A DNA stretch of 64,000 nucleotides from Bradyrhizobium sp. JYMT SZCCT0180 (GTDB lineage: Bacteria; Pseudomonadota; Alphaproteobacteria; Rhizobiales; Xanthobacteraceae), in assembly GCF_018130165.1 (NCBI RefSeq), contig NZ_JAFCLZ010000020.1, positions 116,881 through 180,880 on the forward strand. The letters run 5' to 3'. The translations under genes were made by a program, and so were the position numbers. This document shows, piece by piece, positions 26,143 to 33,540 of the stretch. Under the pieces are notes generated by a model. It was not told the origin of the DNA. It did not search any database and saw only the letters and a program-made list of their open reading frames with translations. Numbering within the stretch: position 1 is the first letter of the stretch; each line of letters begins with the position of its first letter.

Positions 26143-27072
26143 TCAGGCGTGATAGAGGCGGAAGCATGCATTGATGCCGGCAACAGCATTGTTGTGATAC
26201 GGCCATTGCCGATTGTCGAACGTCAGGCTGGAGAGAAAATCGCGACTTTCGGGGTCGAATACCTTGCTTTCGATTGCCTCGAATCGACGGCTTAGCAACT
26301 TCATTTCAAGCAATGACATGGAAGCGCCGGCGAATTCGCAGCGTAAACCGGCCTGCGCGGTAAGCGCGATGAATTCAGCCACGGTGTAGCAATTGGAAAT
26401 CGGACAGTCCGGCCCGTCAGTCGAACGCCGAAATGCCGTCGCCCGGTCAAAAGCCGCGCCCTCGCCCTCCACGATCATTCTCACATACGCGACGTAGAGA
26501 TGCATCCAGATCGAGTCGCGATGATAGACCATGATCTGCATATGACCATCGGGCCGCAAAACCCGCTTGAGCTCCCGCAGAATGCCGACCGGGTCCGGTG
26601 TATGATGAACAACTCCGGAAGAATGAATGAGGTCGACCGAACTATCCGCTAGCGGAAGACCAATACGAGCCTCATTTAATTGAACAAATTCGGCGCCGAT
26701 ATTGTGCAACGCCGCGCGTCGGCGGGCGAACCCCAGCGCGAGGGGCGACACGTCCGCACCAAAGAGCTTCTTTGTTTTGCTAAAATGCCCAAACCCGACA
26801 ATGTCGTTGCCTGGGCCGCAGCCAAAATCAAGCACCGTGAGACCATCGGCCTTGTCGACCGGCATCAGCTCGATGTAGCCCGGATACTGCGCGTTACGCC
26901 ACGCATAGTGCCGAAGCGAGGCGTCGACCGAGTCGAAGATCGAAGACGGTGAATCGACCTTGTACTGCGACCAGTACTCCGCCGACGACATCGCCGCCGC
27001 CGACGCCGCCGCCGTCGGGGCGGGCTCGGGACGCGCGAGCCGGGCAGAAATCGACGATAGGATCCTGTGCAT
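26143..27072 (-). CDS. SAM-dependent methyltransferase, possible chain terminator
   Basis: 309 residues of class I methyltransferase: VLDFGCGPGNDIVGF, FGADVSPLALGFARRRA, VDLIHSSGVVHHTPDPVGIL and LKRVLRPDGHMQIMVYH. The N-terminal 60 residues contain an Ala-rich run. It lies 93 bases upstream of wzm. In ABC-dependent O-antigen systems a methyltransferase commonly caps the non-reducing end, and Wzt recognises that cap; this placement makes such a role plausible but unproven. It is less GC-rich than the wlbB gene upstream, so it lies at the edge of the composition change near 27 kb. Confidence 0.82.
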   Translation of the reverse strand: MHRILSSISARLARPEPAPTAAASAAAMSSAEYWSQYKVDSPSSIFDSVDASLRHYAWRNAQYPGYIELMPVDKADGLTVLDFGCGPGNDIVGFGHFSKTKKLFGADVSPLALGFARRRAALHNIGAEFVQLNEARIGLPLADSSVDLIHSSGVVHHTPDPVGILRELKRVLRPDGHMQIMVYHRDSIWMHLYVAYVRMIVEGEGAAFDRATAFRRSTDGPDCPISNCYTVAEFIALTAQAGLRCEFAGASMSLLEMKLLSRRFEAIESKVFDPESRDFLSSLTFDNRQWPYHNNAVAGINACFRLYHA

Positions 27073-27097
27073 CTTCAGCCTGCCTACTATGCGTGTT

Positions 27098-27688
27098 TCA
27101 GACTAACTGCAGCAAGCCCGAAGCGGCCTGATGATAGCGTTCCCCGCTTCTCGGGCACACGAGTTCGCTGCCCAGCCGCTCGCCCGCACGGCTCACCCAG
27201 CCCATCCTGCGCGCCGGATTGCCGACCATCAGCGCAAACGCCGGCACGTCCTTTGTCACCACCGAACCCGCGCCGATGAAACAGTATTCACCGAGCGCGT
27301 GTCCGCAGACGATGGTTGCGTTGGCGCCGATCGAGGCGCCACGACCAATCGGCGTGGTACGGAATTCATCCTTGCGCGAGACATTGGCGCGCGGATTGTT
27401 GACGTTGGTGAACACGCAGCTCGGGCCGCAGAACACGTCGTCGGCAAGCTCGACACCGTCATAGAGCGAGACATTGTTCTGGATCTTGCAGCCATTGCCG
27501 ACCTTCACGCGCGGGCCGATCATGACGTTCTGCCCGATCGAACAGTCCTCCCCGATCACGGTGCCGGCCAACACGTGGCAGAAGTGCCAGACCTTGGTGC
27601 CGCGGCCGATGATCGCGCCTTCGTCCACATAGCTCGAGGCATGGATCAGCGCGCCGGGAAAGCGCGGGTCTTCGCGCATCTCGCTCAT
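27098..27688 (-). CDS. wlbB: UDP-2-acetamido-3-amino-uronate 3-N-acetyltransferase (WbpD/WlbB)
   Basis: About 196 residues of left-handed beta-helix acyltransferase: hexapeptide repeats run from residue 15 to 150 (IIGRGTKVWHFCHV, IGEDCSIGQNVMIGP, IGRGASIGANATIVCG). The insertion FTNVNNPRA after PSCV is typical of WbpD/WlbB, which acetylate the 3-amino group of UDP-GlcNAc3NA. The ATG at 27688 overlaps the oxidoreductase stop by four bases (ATGA); the open frame extends further upstream but only as a shadow of that gene. It works directly after WlbA and an aminotransferase (WbpE type), which is not in this window. Confidence 0.9.
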   Translation of the reverse strand: MSEMREDPRFPGALIHASSYVDEGAIIGRGTKVWHFCHVLAGTVIGEDCSIGQNVMIGPRVKVGNGCKIQNNVSLYDGVELADDVFCGPSCVFTNVNNPRANVSRKDEFRTTPIGRGASIGANATIVCGHALGEYCFIGAGSVVTKDVPAFALMVGNPARRMGWVSRAGERLGSELVCPRSGERYHQAASGLLQLV

Positions 27689-28626
27689 TTCGCGGCAGCC
27701 TTGCGCATTGCGGGATGTCGCCATTCGCGGCCCGAAGTGATCGGCGCGCTTCGGAAGGTCGAGACGATGTCGATGGAGGACCGCACTTCGTCGAGCCCGA
27801 ATCCGCGACCGGCGACGATTTCTTCGTAGCTTCGCGTGTGCAGGTCGGTGAACCCTTCGGAGAATTCGATCTCCTCGCCATCGACCGTGATCGAGCGGAA
27901 GGTGGTTTTCTTGCCCTGCACCTCGCCCGGCAGATCGTTGCGGTCGACCGAGAGGAACCAGCTGACATCGGCGCGCGCGCATTCCAGATATCCGGCCGCG
28001 CGCTCCGGCTCGCGGAGATAGGCCTCGTTGCGTTTCACATTGCCGAATATGAAGCTTAGCATGTCGAAGAAGTGCACGCCGATATTGGTGGCGACCCCGC
28101 CGGACTTCGCATCTTCGCCCTTCCACGACGCGTAATACCAGCGCCCGCGCGAAGCGACGTACGAGAGCTCAACCTTGTGCCGCTTGTTGCTGGTCGCAAA
28201 TCTCTCGCGCAACGCCAGGATCGCGGGGTGCAGCCGAAGCTGCAGTATGGTCGATATCTTGCGGCCGGTGTCCCGCTCGATTTCGGCCAGGCCGTCGATG
28301 TTCCAGGGATTGAGCACCAATGGCTTCTCGCAGATCGCGTCGGCGCCTGAGCGCAACGCGAAACGGCAATGCGCATCGTGAAGATGGTTCGGCGAGCAGA
28401 TCGACACGTGATCGATCTTGTCGCCGCGACGGCGAAGCTTGTCGATATGGCGGTCGAACCGCTCAAACTCGGTGAAGAAATTCGCATCCGGAAAATGGCT
28501 GTCGAGGATGCCAACGGAATCATTCGGGTCATAAGCGACCTTGAGATCGCCGCCCACGGCATGGATCGCCTTCATGTGCCGAGGCGCCACGTACCCGGCG
28601 GCCCCAATCAATGCAAAGGATAACAT
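27685..28626 (-). CDS. wlbA: UDP-N-acetylglucosaminuronate 3-dehydrogenase (WbpB/WlbA, Gfo/Idh/MocA)
   Basis: About 313 residues. The Rossmann loop is ALIGAAGYVAPRHM at the N-terminus; the EKP motif is in AICEKPLVLNPWNIDGL and the catalytic-region motif is GVHFFDML. The WbpB/WlbA branch oxidises C3 of UDP-GlcNAcA so that an aminotransferase and WlbB can build UDP-2,3-diacetamido uronates. The ATG at 28626 is used because LSFALIG begins the fold; 13 residues further upstream are possible but unlikely. Together with WlbB and the WbpG/HisH/HisF-like set 18 kb downstream it points to a ManNAc3NAmA-like or GlcNAc3NAmA-like sugar. Confidence 0.9.
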   Translation of the reverse strand: MLSFALIGAAGYVAPRHMKAIHAVGGDLKVAYDPNDSVGILDSHFPDANFFTEFERFDRHIDKLRRRGDKIDHVSICSPNHLHDAHCRFALRSGADAICEKPLVLNPWNIDGLAEIERDTGRKISTILQLRLHPAILALRERFATSNKRHKVELSYVASRGRWYYASWKGEDAKSGGVATNIGVHFFDMLSFIFGNVKRNEAYLREPERAAGYLECARADVSWFLSVDRNDLPGEVQGKKTTFRSITVDGEEIEFSEGFTDLHTRSYEEIVAGRGFGLDEVRSSIDIVSTFRSAPITSGREWRHPAMRKAAAK

Positions 28627-28662
28627 CACGGCCTCACTGCAAGCATTCGAGATGGATATTCT

Positions 28663-28674
28663 CAAGCTACCGCA
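28663..28674 (-). promoter_or_regulatory. Possible ops-like element in operon leader
   Basis: On the minus strand, TGCGGTAGCTTG lies about 37 bases before the wlbA start and just after the NusG/RfaH-like gene. It matches 10 of 12 positions of the enterobacterial ops element (GGCGGTAGCGTG), the RfaH recruitment site. Position and strand fit a leader element read by the antiterminator encoded upstream. The 8-base core also occurs elsewhere in the window inside coding sequence (for example 32233-32240 and 40083-40090), so chance is a real possibility. Confidence 0.3.
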
Positions 28675-28761
28675 GTCCGGGTGACTCGAACTGTCACCAG
28701 ACCACCGGCAAATCTCACGCCAGCACGCGCGATATCGCGCATACTCGTTCTGTAGCGACCG

Positions 28762-29277
28762 TCAGGCCGCAGCGACCAGGTCCGCCTCCAGCGAAACCCG
28801 AACCTTACGTCCCAGGAGCTCCAGCAGGATTGCGATGCGATCGCGATCGGCCATGCCGTCGAAAAGCCCGAGATTCTCAGCAAAAACACCCGCCAGCACG
28901 CGAACTTTGTCGCCGATCGCGAATTTCGCGCGTTGGTCCAGCGTCACATAACCGCTCGCGTCTTCGCGCGCTTTTAGCGCATGGATCACCTGAGCGGCAA
29001 CCGCCGCGGGATCGGAACCGTTCTGCACGAGGTTCGAGACACCGTATGTTGATTGAACTGACCGCCACCGCTGCGTGGCAATGTCCATTTGCACAAACAT
29101 GTAACGCGGAAACAGCGGAGCTGCGACCTTGTCGATCCTGCGTGCATGGCTGCGCCGCTTCAGATAGCGCGGCAGATAGATTTCAAATCCTTGACGTATG
29201 AGATTGCGCGCGGCCTTTGCTTCCGCATTGACCTGCGTTTGAACCACGTACCAGAGCGCGTTGGGTGCCATCGTCAT
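28762..29277 (-). CDS. NusG/RfaH-like transcription antiterminator
   Basis: 171 residues. An N-terminal NGN domain (ALWYVVQTQVNAEAKAARNL, GFEIYLPRY, APLFPRYMFVQ) binds RNA polymerase; the C-terminal KOW-like part begins near KFAIGDKVRVLAGVFAENLGLFDG. The R-x-x-PLFPRYMF segment is typical of specialised NusG paralogs (RfaH, LoaP, UpxY) placed at the head of long polysaccharide operons. It overlaps the regulator stop by four bases and precedes wlbA by 135 bases. It should let polymerase read through the roughly 28-kb operon that follows. Confidence 0.88.
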   Translation of the reverse strand: MTMAPNALWYVVQTQVNAEAKAARNLIRQGFEIYLPRYLKRRSHARRIDKVAAPLFPRYMFVQMDIATQRWRSVQSTYGVSNLVQNGSDPAAVAAQVIHALKAREDASGYVTLDQRAKFAIGDKVRVLAGVFAENLGLFDGMADRDRIAILLELLGRKVRVSLEADLVAAA

Positions 29278-29912
29278 TGCTTGCCCTCCACGCGTTGGGG
29301 GGTGTGCAGCCGGAGCAGCCGCGGAGCCAGCACACGATCGGCACCATAGCGCTCGGTCGCTTCGTGAAAGACGCGGTGGGCGCCAACAAGGTCCGTGATC
29401 AGAACCGCATCAAACGGTACGGAAACGCGATCAAACCCATCGACAACAGGTATGCCGACAAACAGTGTCTCGTCAGCGCTCGCATCAACGATGGCTACGA
29501 CGGACACCTCGGAATCGGCAGCGGAAAGAATTGCGATCTCCGCCAAGTCGGATTTGCCACACAACACGAGACTTTTGAGATTGCGCTCTTTCGCCGTTGC
29601 AAAAGCCCGCGCACAATCTGCCTTGGCCTCACGGAAGAACGAAAAGGAATAGGTGAGATACTCCACCGTCAGGCGAGACTTTTCCGCAAAGCCTTGCGGA
29701 GTCAGGTAATACGCATAACGGCGAGCTGGCGCCTGGCTGACCTTGACATAGCCCTTGAGCACGCAGCGCTTGAGGTAGGCGTTGACGAGGCCGAGCGCGA
29801 TGCCGAGATCCGACGCGATTCGCCGCTGCGAACTCGCCCCGTCCCCCACCGAACTGAGCAAACCCAACAGTATCCGTTCGTCTTCGCCGCTTTCGCTCGG
29901 TAGCGTACGCAA
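29274..29912 (-). CDS. Winged-helix transcriptional regulator of the polysaccharide operon
   Basis: About 212 residues. A winged HTH spans roughly ERILLGLLSSVGD to RRYAYYLTPQGFAEKS, where SQRRIASDLGIALGLVNAYLKRC is the recognition region. The C-terminal 100 residues look like a Rossmann/CoA-binding-like sensor (SLVLCGKSDLAEIAIL, VVAIVDASADE). No ATG start is available; TTG at 29912 is favoured because a purine-rich GCGGGGGG lies about 7 bases upstream and because two palindromes and a possible promoter lie just beyond it. TTG at 29996 would give 240 residues but places these sites in coding sequence. First gene of the long operon. Confidence 0.75.
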   Translation of the reverse strand: MRTLPSESGEDERILLGLLSSVGDGASSQRRIASDLGIALGLVNAYLKRCVLKGYVKVSQAPARRYAYYLTPQGFAEKSRLTVEYLTYSFSFFREAKADCARAFATAKERNLKSLVLCGKSDLAEIAILSAADSEVSVVAIVDASADETLFVGIPVVDGFDRVSVPFDAVLITDLVGAHRVFHEATERYGADRVLAPRLLRLHTPQRVEGKQ

Positions 29913-29936
29913 TTTGGCCCCCCGCAATCGAGCGCG

Positions 29937-29965
29937 CTTTAGCGCGTTCACGCCGTGAACGTCAA
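29937..29965 (-). promoter_or_regulatory. Candidate promoter of the long polysaccharide operon
   Basis: On the minus strand TTGACG (29965-29960) and CTAAAG (29942-29937) are separated by 17 bases, a sigma-70-like arrangement with a good -35 and a weak -10. The spacer coincides with a 15-base palindrome, as expected of a repressor-controlled promoter. Transcription would start near 29930, just before the TTG start at 29912. Confidence 0.4.
29946..29960. promoter_or_regulatory. Palindromic operator-like site 1
   Basis: GTTCACGCCGTGAAC, a perfect 7-1-7 palindrome in the spacer of the candidate promoter of the regulator gene. A second near-copy lies 27 bases away (29973-29987). The placement suggests autoregulation by the winged-helix protein. 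Confidence 0.55.
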
Positions 29966-29972
29966 GCGATTT

Positions 29973-29987
29973 GTTCACGCGATGAAC
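29973..29987. promoter_or_regulatory. Palindromic operator-like site 2
   Basis: GTTCACGCGATGAAC, the same half-sites GTTCA/TGAAC as site 1 with one mismatch in the inner arm, spaced 27 bases start to start (about two and a half helical turns). Upstream of the -35-like hexamer. Confidence 0.5.
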
Positions 29988-29996
29988 AAACTTCAA

Positions 29997-30516
29997 GCGA
30001 CTAAATAATCGGGATATTTCGTCGTGAAATCAATGAGATGGAACCGCGTCAACTCCAGACTACCATCACTCGCTAGGTGGCCCGCTGTGTACGAAGAAGA
30101 ATTAGGCGATCAAGAGCTAGAGGCCAGGAAAATCCACGTTGGTTTCGCGGTCGATCGCGTCCGTGTTGTTGTCCATCGGAATGTTCTCCGCTGCACTGAA
30201 GAATACGTGGAGTCCTAGATGTCCCCCTCTCTGCGTGACGACGCCAATCCTTACCATAAGCGGTCGCGCTAGCTACTTGGCTCAAGAAAAACCGGCTCAG
30301 CCCTGATCGATCTACGATCTCTATCCCGTCCCCTGGTGATGGCCGGTTTTCTCGGAGCGTCGTCGCGGAACGTGCCACGGCTCGCGGAGCCGACGTGACT
30401 GCTCTCGACCGGTCGATGTGCACGACGACATTTTAGCTGTTCAACGGAGCATCGATCCGGCATAAGGCCACAATCACCTGCATGCAGGGGCAAGCTGCCG
30501 ATTCCGAGAGAATGCC
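29997..30516. other. Intergenic region between divergent polysaccharide genes
   Basis: 520 bases with no convincing gene. It should hold the start signals of the minus-strand regulator operon and the plus-strand O-antigen-ligase-like gene. From 30232 to 30366 it contains a decayed copy of a glycosyltransferase segment that is repeated at 31812-31948. The rest shows nothing I recognise. Confidence 0.6.
30232..30366 (+). repeat. Degenerate duplicate of glycosyltransferase segment (copy A)
   Basis: About 135 bases aligning with 31812-31948 with scattered substitutions and one-base indels (shared blocks include TGCGTGACGACGCCA, CTGGTGATGGCCGG and CTACGATCT). Its reading frame is broken. Copies A and B flank the O-antigen-ligase-like gene in direct orientation, which suggests that the ligase gene arrived by, or was duplicated through, recombination in an older glycosyltransferase locus. 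Confidence 0.75.
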
Positions 30517-31818
30517 ATGCTGGGTAAGTCCCAGAGCCGAGACCTCGCGAAGTGGACATCGATCGCCGTCACCGTCGCAGCTTTCGCCAAGGTGTTCGTG
30601 CCCTTCTACCTGATCGGATCCACTTTAATATTCTCGGCTTCTGTCGCAATCGGTTGCGGACTGATCGCGATGAGCTGGCGGCGGGCTTTCGCAGCGGCAG
30701 GCAACATAACAGAAATCATTGTCGCTCTGGGCCTGTTTTACACCGCGATCATCATCAATTTTCTAACCCACTCCCTGCCTTTGGTTCCCGTAACCCATCT
30801 GCTGGGAATTCTGATTTTTCACGCACTGTTCATGATTTTCGGCTTTGCCGCTGCGCGCGCCGTGGTCTGGGTATTATGGACGCTCGCGGCCGCCGGCGCT
30901 GTCTATTTGATGTTCATCGCGCAGCATGTCGTCAGATTTGGCGACCTGATGCGGGATGGCTTCATTCATGATGTGTTTGGTGTTGGTGAGTCGGCAGTTT
31001 ATCTCACCTTTCACCAGAACATTGGAACTGTGCTCTGCTTGGCCGCGCTTGCAGCGCTTGGACTTAGCTCAAATCGAACAGCGCGCGTTCTCGCATTCTG
31101 CGCGTTGCCATTGGTTCTCCTGTTCATGTTTCACATTGCAGCCAGGGGAGCGCTGGTAGCACTGGTATGCAGTCTACTTTTCCTGGTCGCCGCACCTCTT
31201 TGGGTGCGTTCAAGGAAGCAAGTCGCGTTTGGCGTTATCGCTGTCGTGATCGTAGCCGGAGTTACATCGAGCTGGTTCTATCAGCAGGCGCTCGGGGACA
31301 AGGCCGTCGATCCGAATGCGGGAGATGCAATTTCTCGTACCATTCGGGAAATTCAGGATCCTAGACCGGGCTTCCGAATACAGATTTGGGCCAGAACGGC
31401 AGCGCGCATCTTGGCGGAACCTGATCGGCTTCTGTTCGGCCGCGGCGTTGGCATGTTCCCGGTGAATGACGGCTTTGGTGCGCCCGATTGGTTACTTCGC
31501 AAAGCGGAAGGGTCCAAACACTATCCCCATAATTTGCACCTCGAACTACTTTATGAAACCGGAATTGTCGGCCTGCTGTTATTCTGCATCATTACCCTGT
31601 TTCCCGTGGCGGCCGCCATTAGCCGCTGGAGCCTGTTTTCATCCGCAGAAAGATCCGCGATCGCGCTATACGTATTCAATCTTGCGGGCACCGCGCTTTC
31701 CGGCGCATTTGCCTATTCATACAGTTTGCTATTCTTCTTCGGACTTACCGTTGGAATCATAGCCATGAGACGGCTTGAAAATCCCGCGATTCCAGATCGA
31801 CGCGTGCGTAATGCGTGA
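30517..31818 (+). CDS. O-antigen ligase/polymerase family membrane protein
   Basis: 433 residues with about ten predicted membrane segments (for example SIAVTVAAFAKVFVPFYLIG, LALAALG region, LPLVLLFMFHIAARGALVALV, GIVGLLLFCIITLFPVAAAI). A large periplasmic loop holds GRGVGMFPVNDGFGAPD and HYPHNLHLELLYETGIVG; the PHN-x-x-LE element is the hallmark of WaaL/Wzy_C proteins. It would join the finished polymer to lipid A-core, or polymerise repeats. Since the nearby exporter is of ABC type, ligation is the better guess. Last codons overlap the decayed glycosyltransferase copy B. It lies apart from the second ligase-like gene at 35622-36878. Confidence 0.82.
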   Translation: MLGKSQSRDLAKWTSIAVTVAAFAKVFVPFYLIGSTLIFSASVAIGCGLIAMSWRRAFAAAGNITEIIVALGLFYTAIIINFLTHSLPLVPVTHLLGILIFHALFMIFGFAAARAVVWVLWTLAAAGAVYLMFIAQHVVRFGDLMRDGFIHDVFGVGESAVYLTFHQNIGTVLCLAALAALGLSSNRTARVLAFCALPLVLLFMFHIAARGALVALVCSLLFLVAAPLWVRSRKQVAFGVIAVVIVAGVTSSWFYQQALGDKAVDPNAGDAISRTIREIQDPRPGFRIQIWARTAARILAEPDRLLFGRGVGMFPVNDGFGAPDWLLRKAEGSKHYPHNLHLELLYETGIVGLLLFCIITLFPVAAAISRWSLFSSAERSAIALYVFNLAGTALSGAFAYSYSLLFFFGLTVGIIAMRRLENPAIPDRRVRNA

Positions 31819-32239
31819 CGACGCCATTCACCTTGCCATATGCGGTTCGCGCTAGCTGCTCGGGCACAAGAAAGCCGGCTCCGCCCTGATCATCTACGAT
31901 CTTTATCCCGACACCCTGGTGATGGCCGGATTTCTGGGAGTGTCGTCGATGCTGACCCGTGGGTTCCGGTCCGCGAATAAGACCATCTTCCGTTGGTTCG
32001 ACGCCATAGTGGTAATCGGCCGCGACATGAGCCGGAAAATAATCCGCGCAGAAGACGTCGGCTGGGTGGCGCCTCCCGAAGATCCCGTGGCAATTGCTGC
32101 TGCGATCACCGAGGCCGCATCGAATTCGGGCAGCACGGCACGGAAAGCCTATCGGGCGGTAGAGATTGCTTCGCACCATACCAGCGAAATTGCCCTCGGC
32201 TCTTATCGCCGTCTCATGGACACGTTATTGAAGCGGTAG
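31815..32239 (+). pseudogene. Remnant of a GT4-type glycosyltransferase gene
   Basis: Translations in two frames give recognisable pieces of a WcaI/WbuB-like GT4 enzyme: TTPFTLPYAVR, then after a frameshift LLGHKKAGSALIIYDLYPDTLVMAGFL, FDAIVVIGRDMSRKI, and directly after it GWVAPPEDPVAIAAAI with the terminal SYRRLMDTLLKR. The middle of the protein (donor-binding core between the GRDM and GWVAPP regions) is missing, so an internal deletion plus a frameshift have destroyed it. The 5' part is also present as copy A at 30232-30366. Not expected to be functional. Confidence 0.75.
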
Positions 32240-32343
32240 CCACCTCTGCGATGCCTTCGCTCTTCGTCGATTGATCTACGCGCAGCCTCCCTATATGCCT
32301 TGCGGCTGGATATTGCCGCTGACGGACTTTCATGATCGCTACC

Positions 32344-32445
32344 GATCTCAGACCTATTCCGGTTATCCCGCGGCTCGCCTTGCAGCTGGCCGCGGTTGTG
32401 CTGCTCACAGTGCTCCCATCCGGGATGCGAATTGTCGAGCTTGTG
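32344..32445 (+). pseudogene. Fragment of a WecA-like gene
   Basis: About 100 bases read DLRPIPVIPRLALQLAAVV, closely paralleling DLRPIPVLPRLTLQLAVVV of the intact gene at 32506-33537 (positions near 32797). The bases differ at many third positions, so this is an old or foreign copy, not a recent tandem duplication. No start, and the frame closes soon after. The surrounding 32240-32505 has no other gene. Confidence 0.6.
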
Positions 32446-32505
32446 GCCCGGTTCACCTGCTAGGTCATCGATACCAAAAATCGGACAATCGCCAATTATG
32501 CTCTT

Positions 32506-33537
32506 ATGACCGCCCTCGCACCGACCACATCGCTGGCAATCGCGGCCACGGCCGCGATGATATGTACGATTCTGATTGTGGCGCTGCGTCCCCTGCTGCA
32601 ACGCTACGCGCTCGCAAGGCCGAATGCGCGATCGTCGCATGTGACGCCGACGCCCCAGGGCGGGGGGTTGGCCGTCATTGCCGCTACCGCCATCGGTGCG
32701 GCATTGACAGTTTTGTCTGGCTCGACCGCTTCAGGAACGTCCGTTCTGATCGTGCTTGCTGCAGCTTTCTGCCTCGCTGCCGTAGGCATGGTCGACGATC
32801 TTCGCCCGATCCCGGTGCTTCCCCGTCTGACGCTTCAACTGGCCGTGGTCGTGGTGCTGTTCACGGCCCTTCCGCCACAAATCCGATTCTTCGAGATCAT
32901 CCCCGTTGCGATCGAACGGGCATTGATCGTGCTGGGGATGCTCTGGTTCATCAATCTCGTCAATTTCATGGATGGTCTTGACTGGATGACGGTTGCCGAG
33001 ATGGTTCCGATGACTGTCGCGCTCGGTGCCATCGCGCTCCTGGGTGAGGCTCCCGCGGACATACTGCCGATCGCGCTCGGGCTCGCAGGCGCCCTGTTGG
33101 GATTCGCGCCGTTCAACCGGCCCGTGGCCAAACTCTTCCTCGGCGACGTCGGCAGCCTGCCGATCGGCCTGCTCACCGGCTGGTGCCTGCTTGAACTGGC
33201 ATCCCGTCAACACCTCGCCGCGGCCATTTTGCTCCCGCTCTATTATCTGTCCGATGCGACGATCACCTTGTTTCGGCGGCTGGTTAAAGGCGAACGGTTC
33301 TGGGACGCTCATCGATCGCACTTCTATCAGCGCGCGACGGATAACGGGTTCAGCGTCACGCAGGTCGTCGCCCGCGTGTTCCTGCTCAACCTCGGCTTGG
33401 CTGGCCTGGCGATGACGACGATCGCCGCCTCCTCAAGAAGCATCGATCTGACGATGCTGGCGCTTGGGGCTTTAGGTGTTGCGGCCGTGTTGTTTCAGTT
33501 TTCGCAGGCGCGCGTTGCGCAGACCGGCCCGCGCTAG
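32506..33537 (+). CDS. Polyprenyl-phosphate GlcNAc/sugar-1-phosphate transferase (WecA/MraY family)
   Basis: 343 residues, about eleven membrane segments. Family motifs: PNARSSHVTPTPQGGG (residues 39-54), metal-binding VDDLRP (DD near 97-98), NFMDGLDW (153-160), FLGDVGSLPIG and HRSHFYQRATDNG, the cytoplasmic His-loop. It would start glycan synthesis by moving a sugar-1-phosphate (GlcNAc, or QuiNAc/FucNAc as in WbpL) to undecaprenyl phosphate. It converges on the WbpM-type dehydratase gene with 3 bases between stops; WbpL and WbpM type genes often occur together. Confidence 0.9.
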   Translation: MTALAPTTSLAIAATAAMICTILIVALRPLLQRYALARPNARSSHVTPTPQGGGLAVIAATAIGAALTVLSGSTASGTSVLIVLAAAFCLAAVGMVDDLRPIPVLPRLTLQLAVVVVLFTALPPQIRFFEIIPVAIERALIVLGMLWFINLVNFMDGLDWMTVAEMVPMTVALGAIALLGEAPADILPIALGLAGALLGFAPFNRPVAKLFLGDVGSLPIGLLTGWCLLELASRQHLAAAILLPLYYLSDATITLFRRLVKGERFWDAHRSHFYQRATDNGFSVTQVVARVFLLNLGLAGLAMTTIAASSRSIDLTMLALGALGVAAVLFQFSQARVAQTGPR

Positions 33538-33540
33538 CGC

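Noticed and set aside
27689..28126. Upstream extension of wlbB
   Set aside because: Runs out of frame within wlbA; the real start overlaps the wlbA stop as ATGA.
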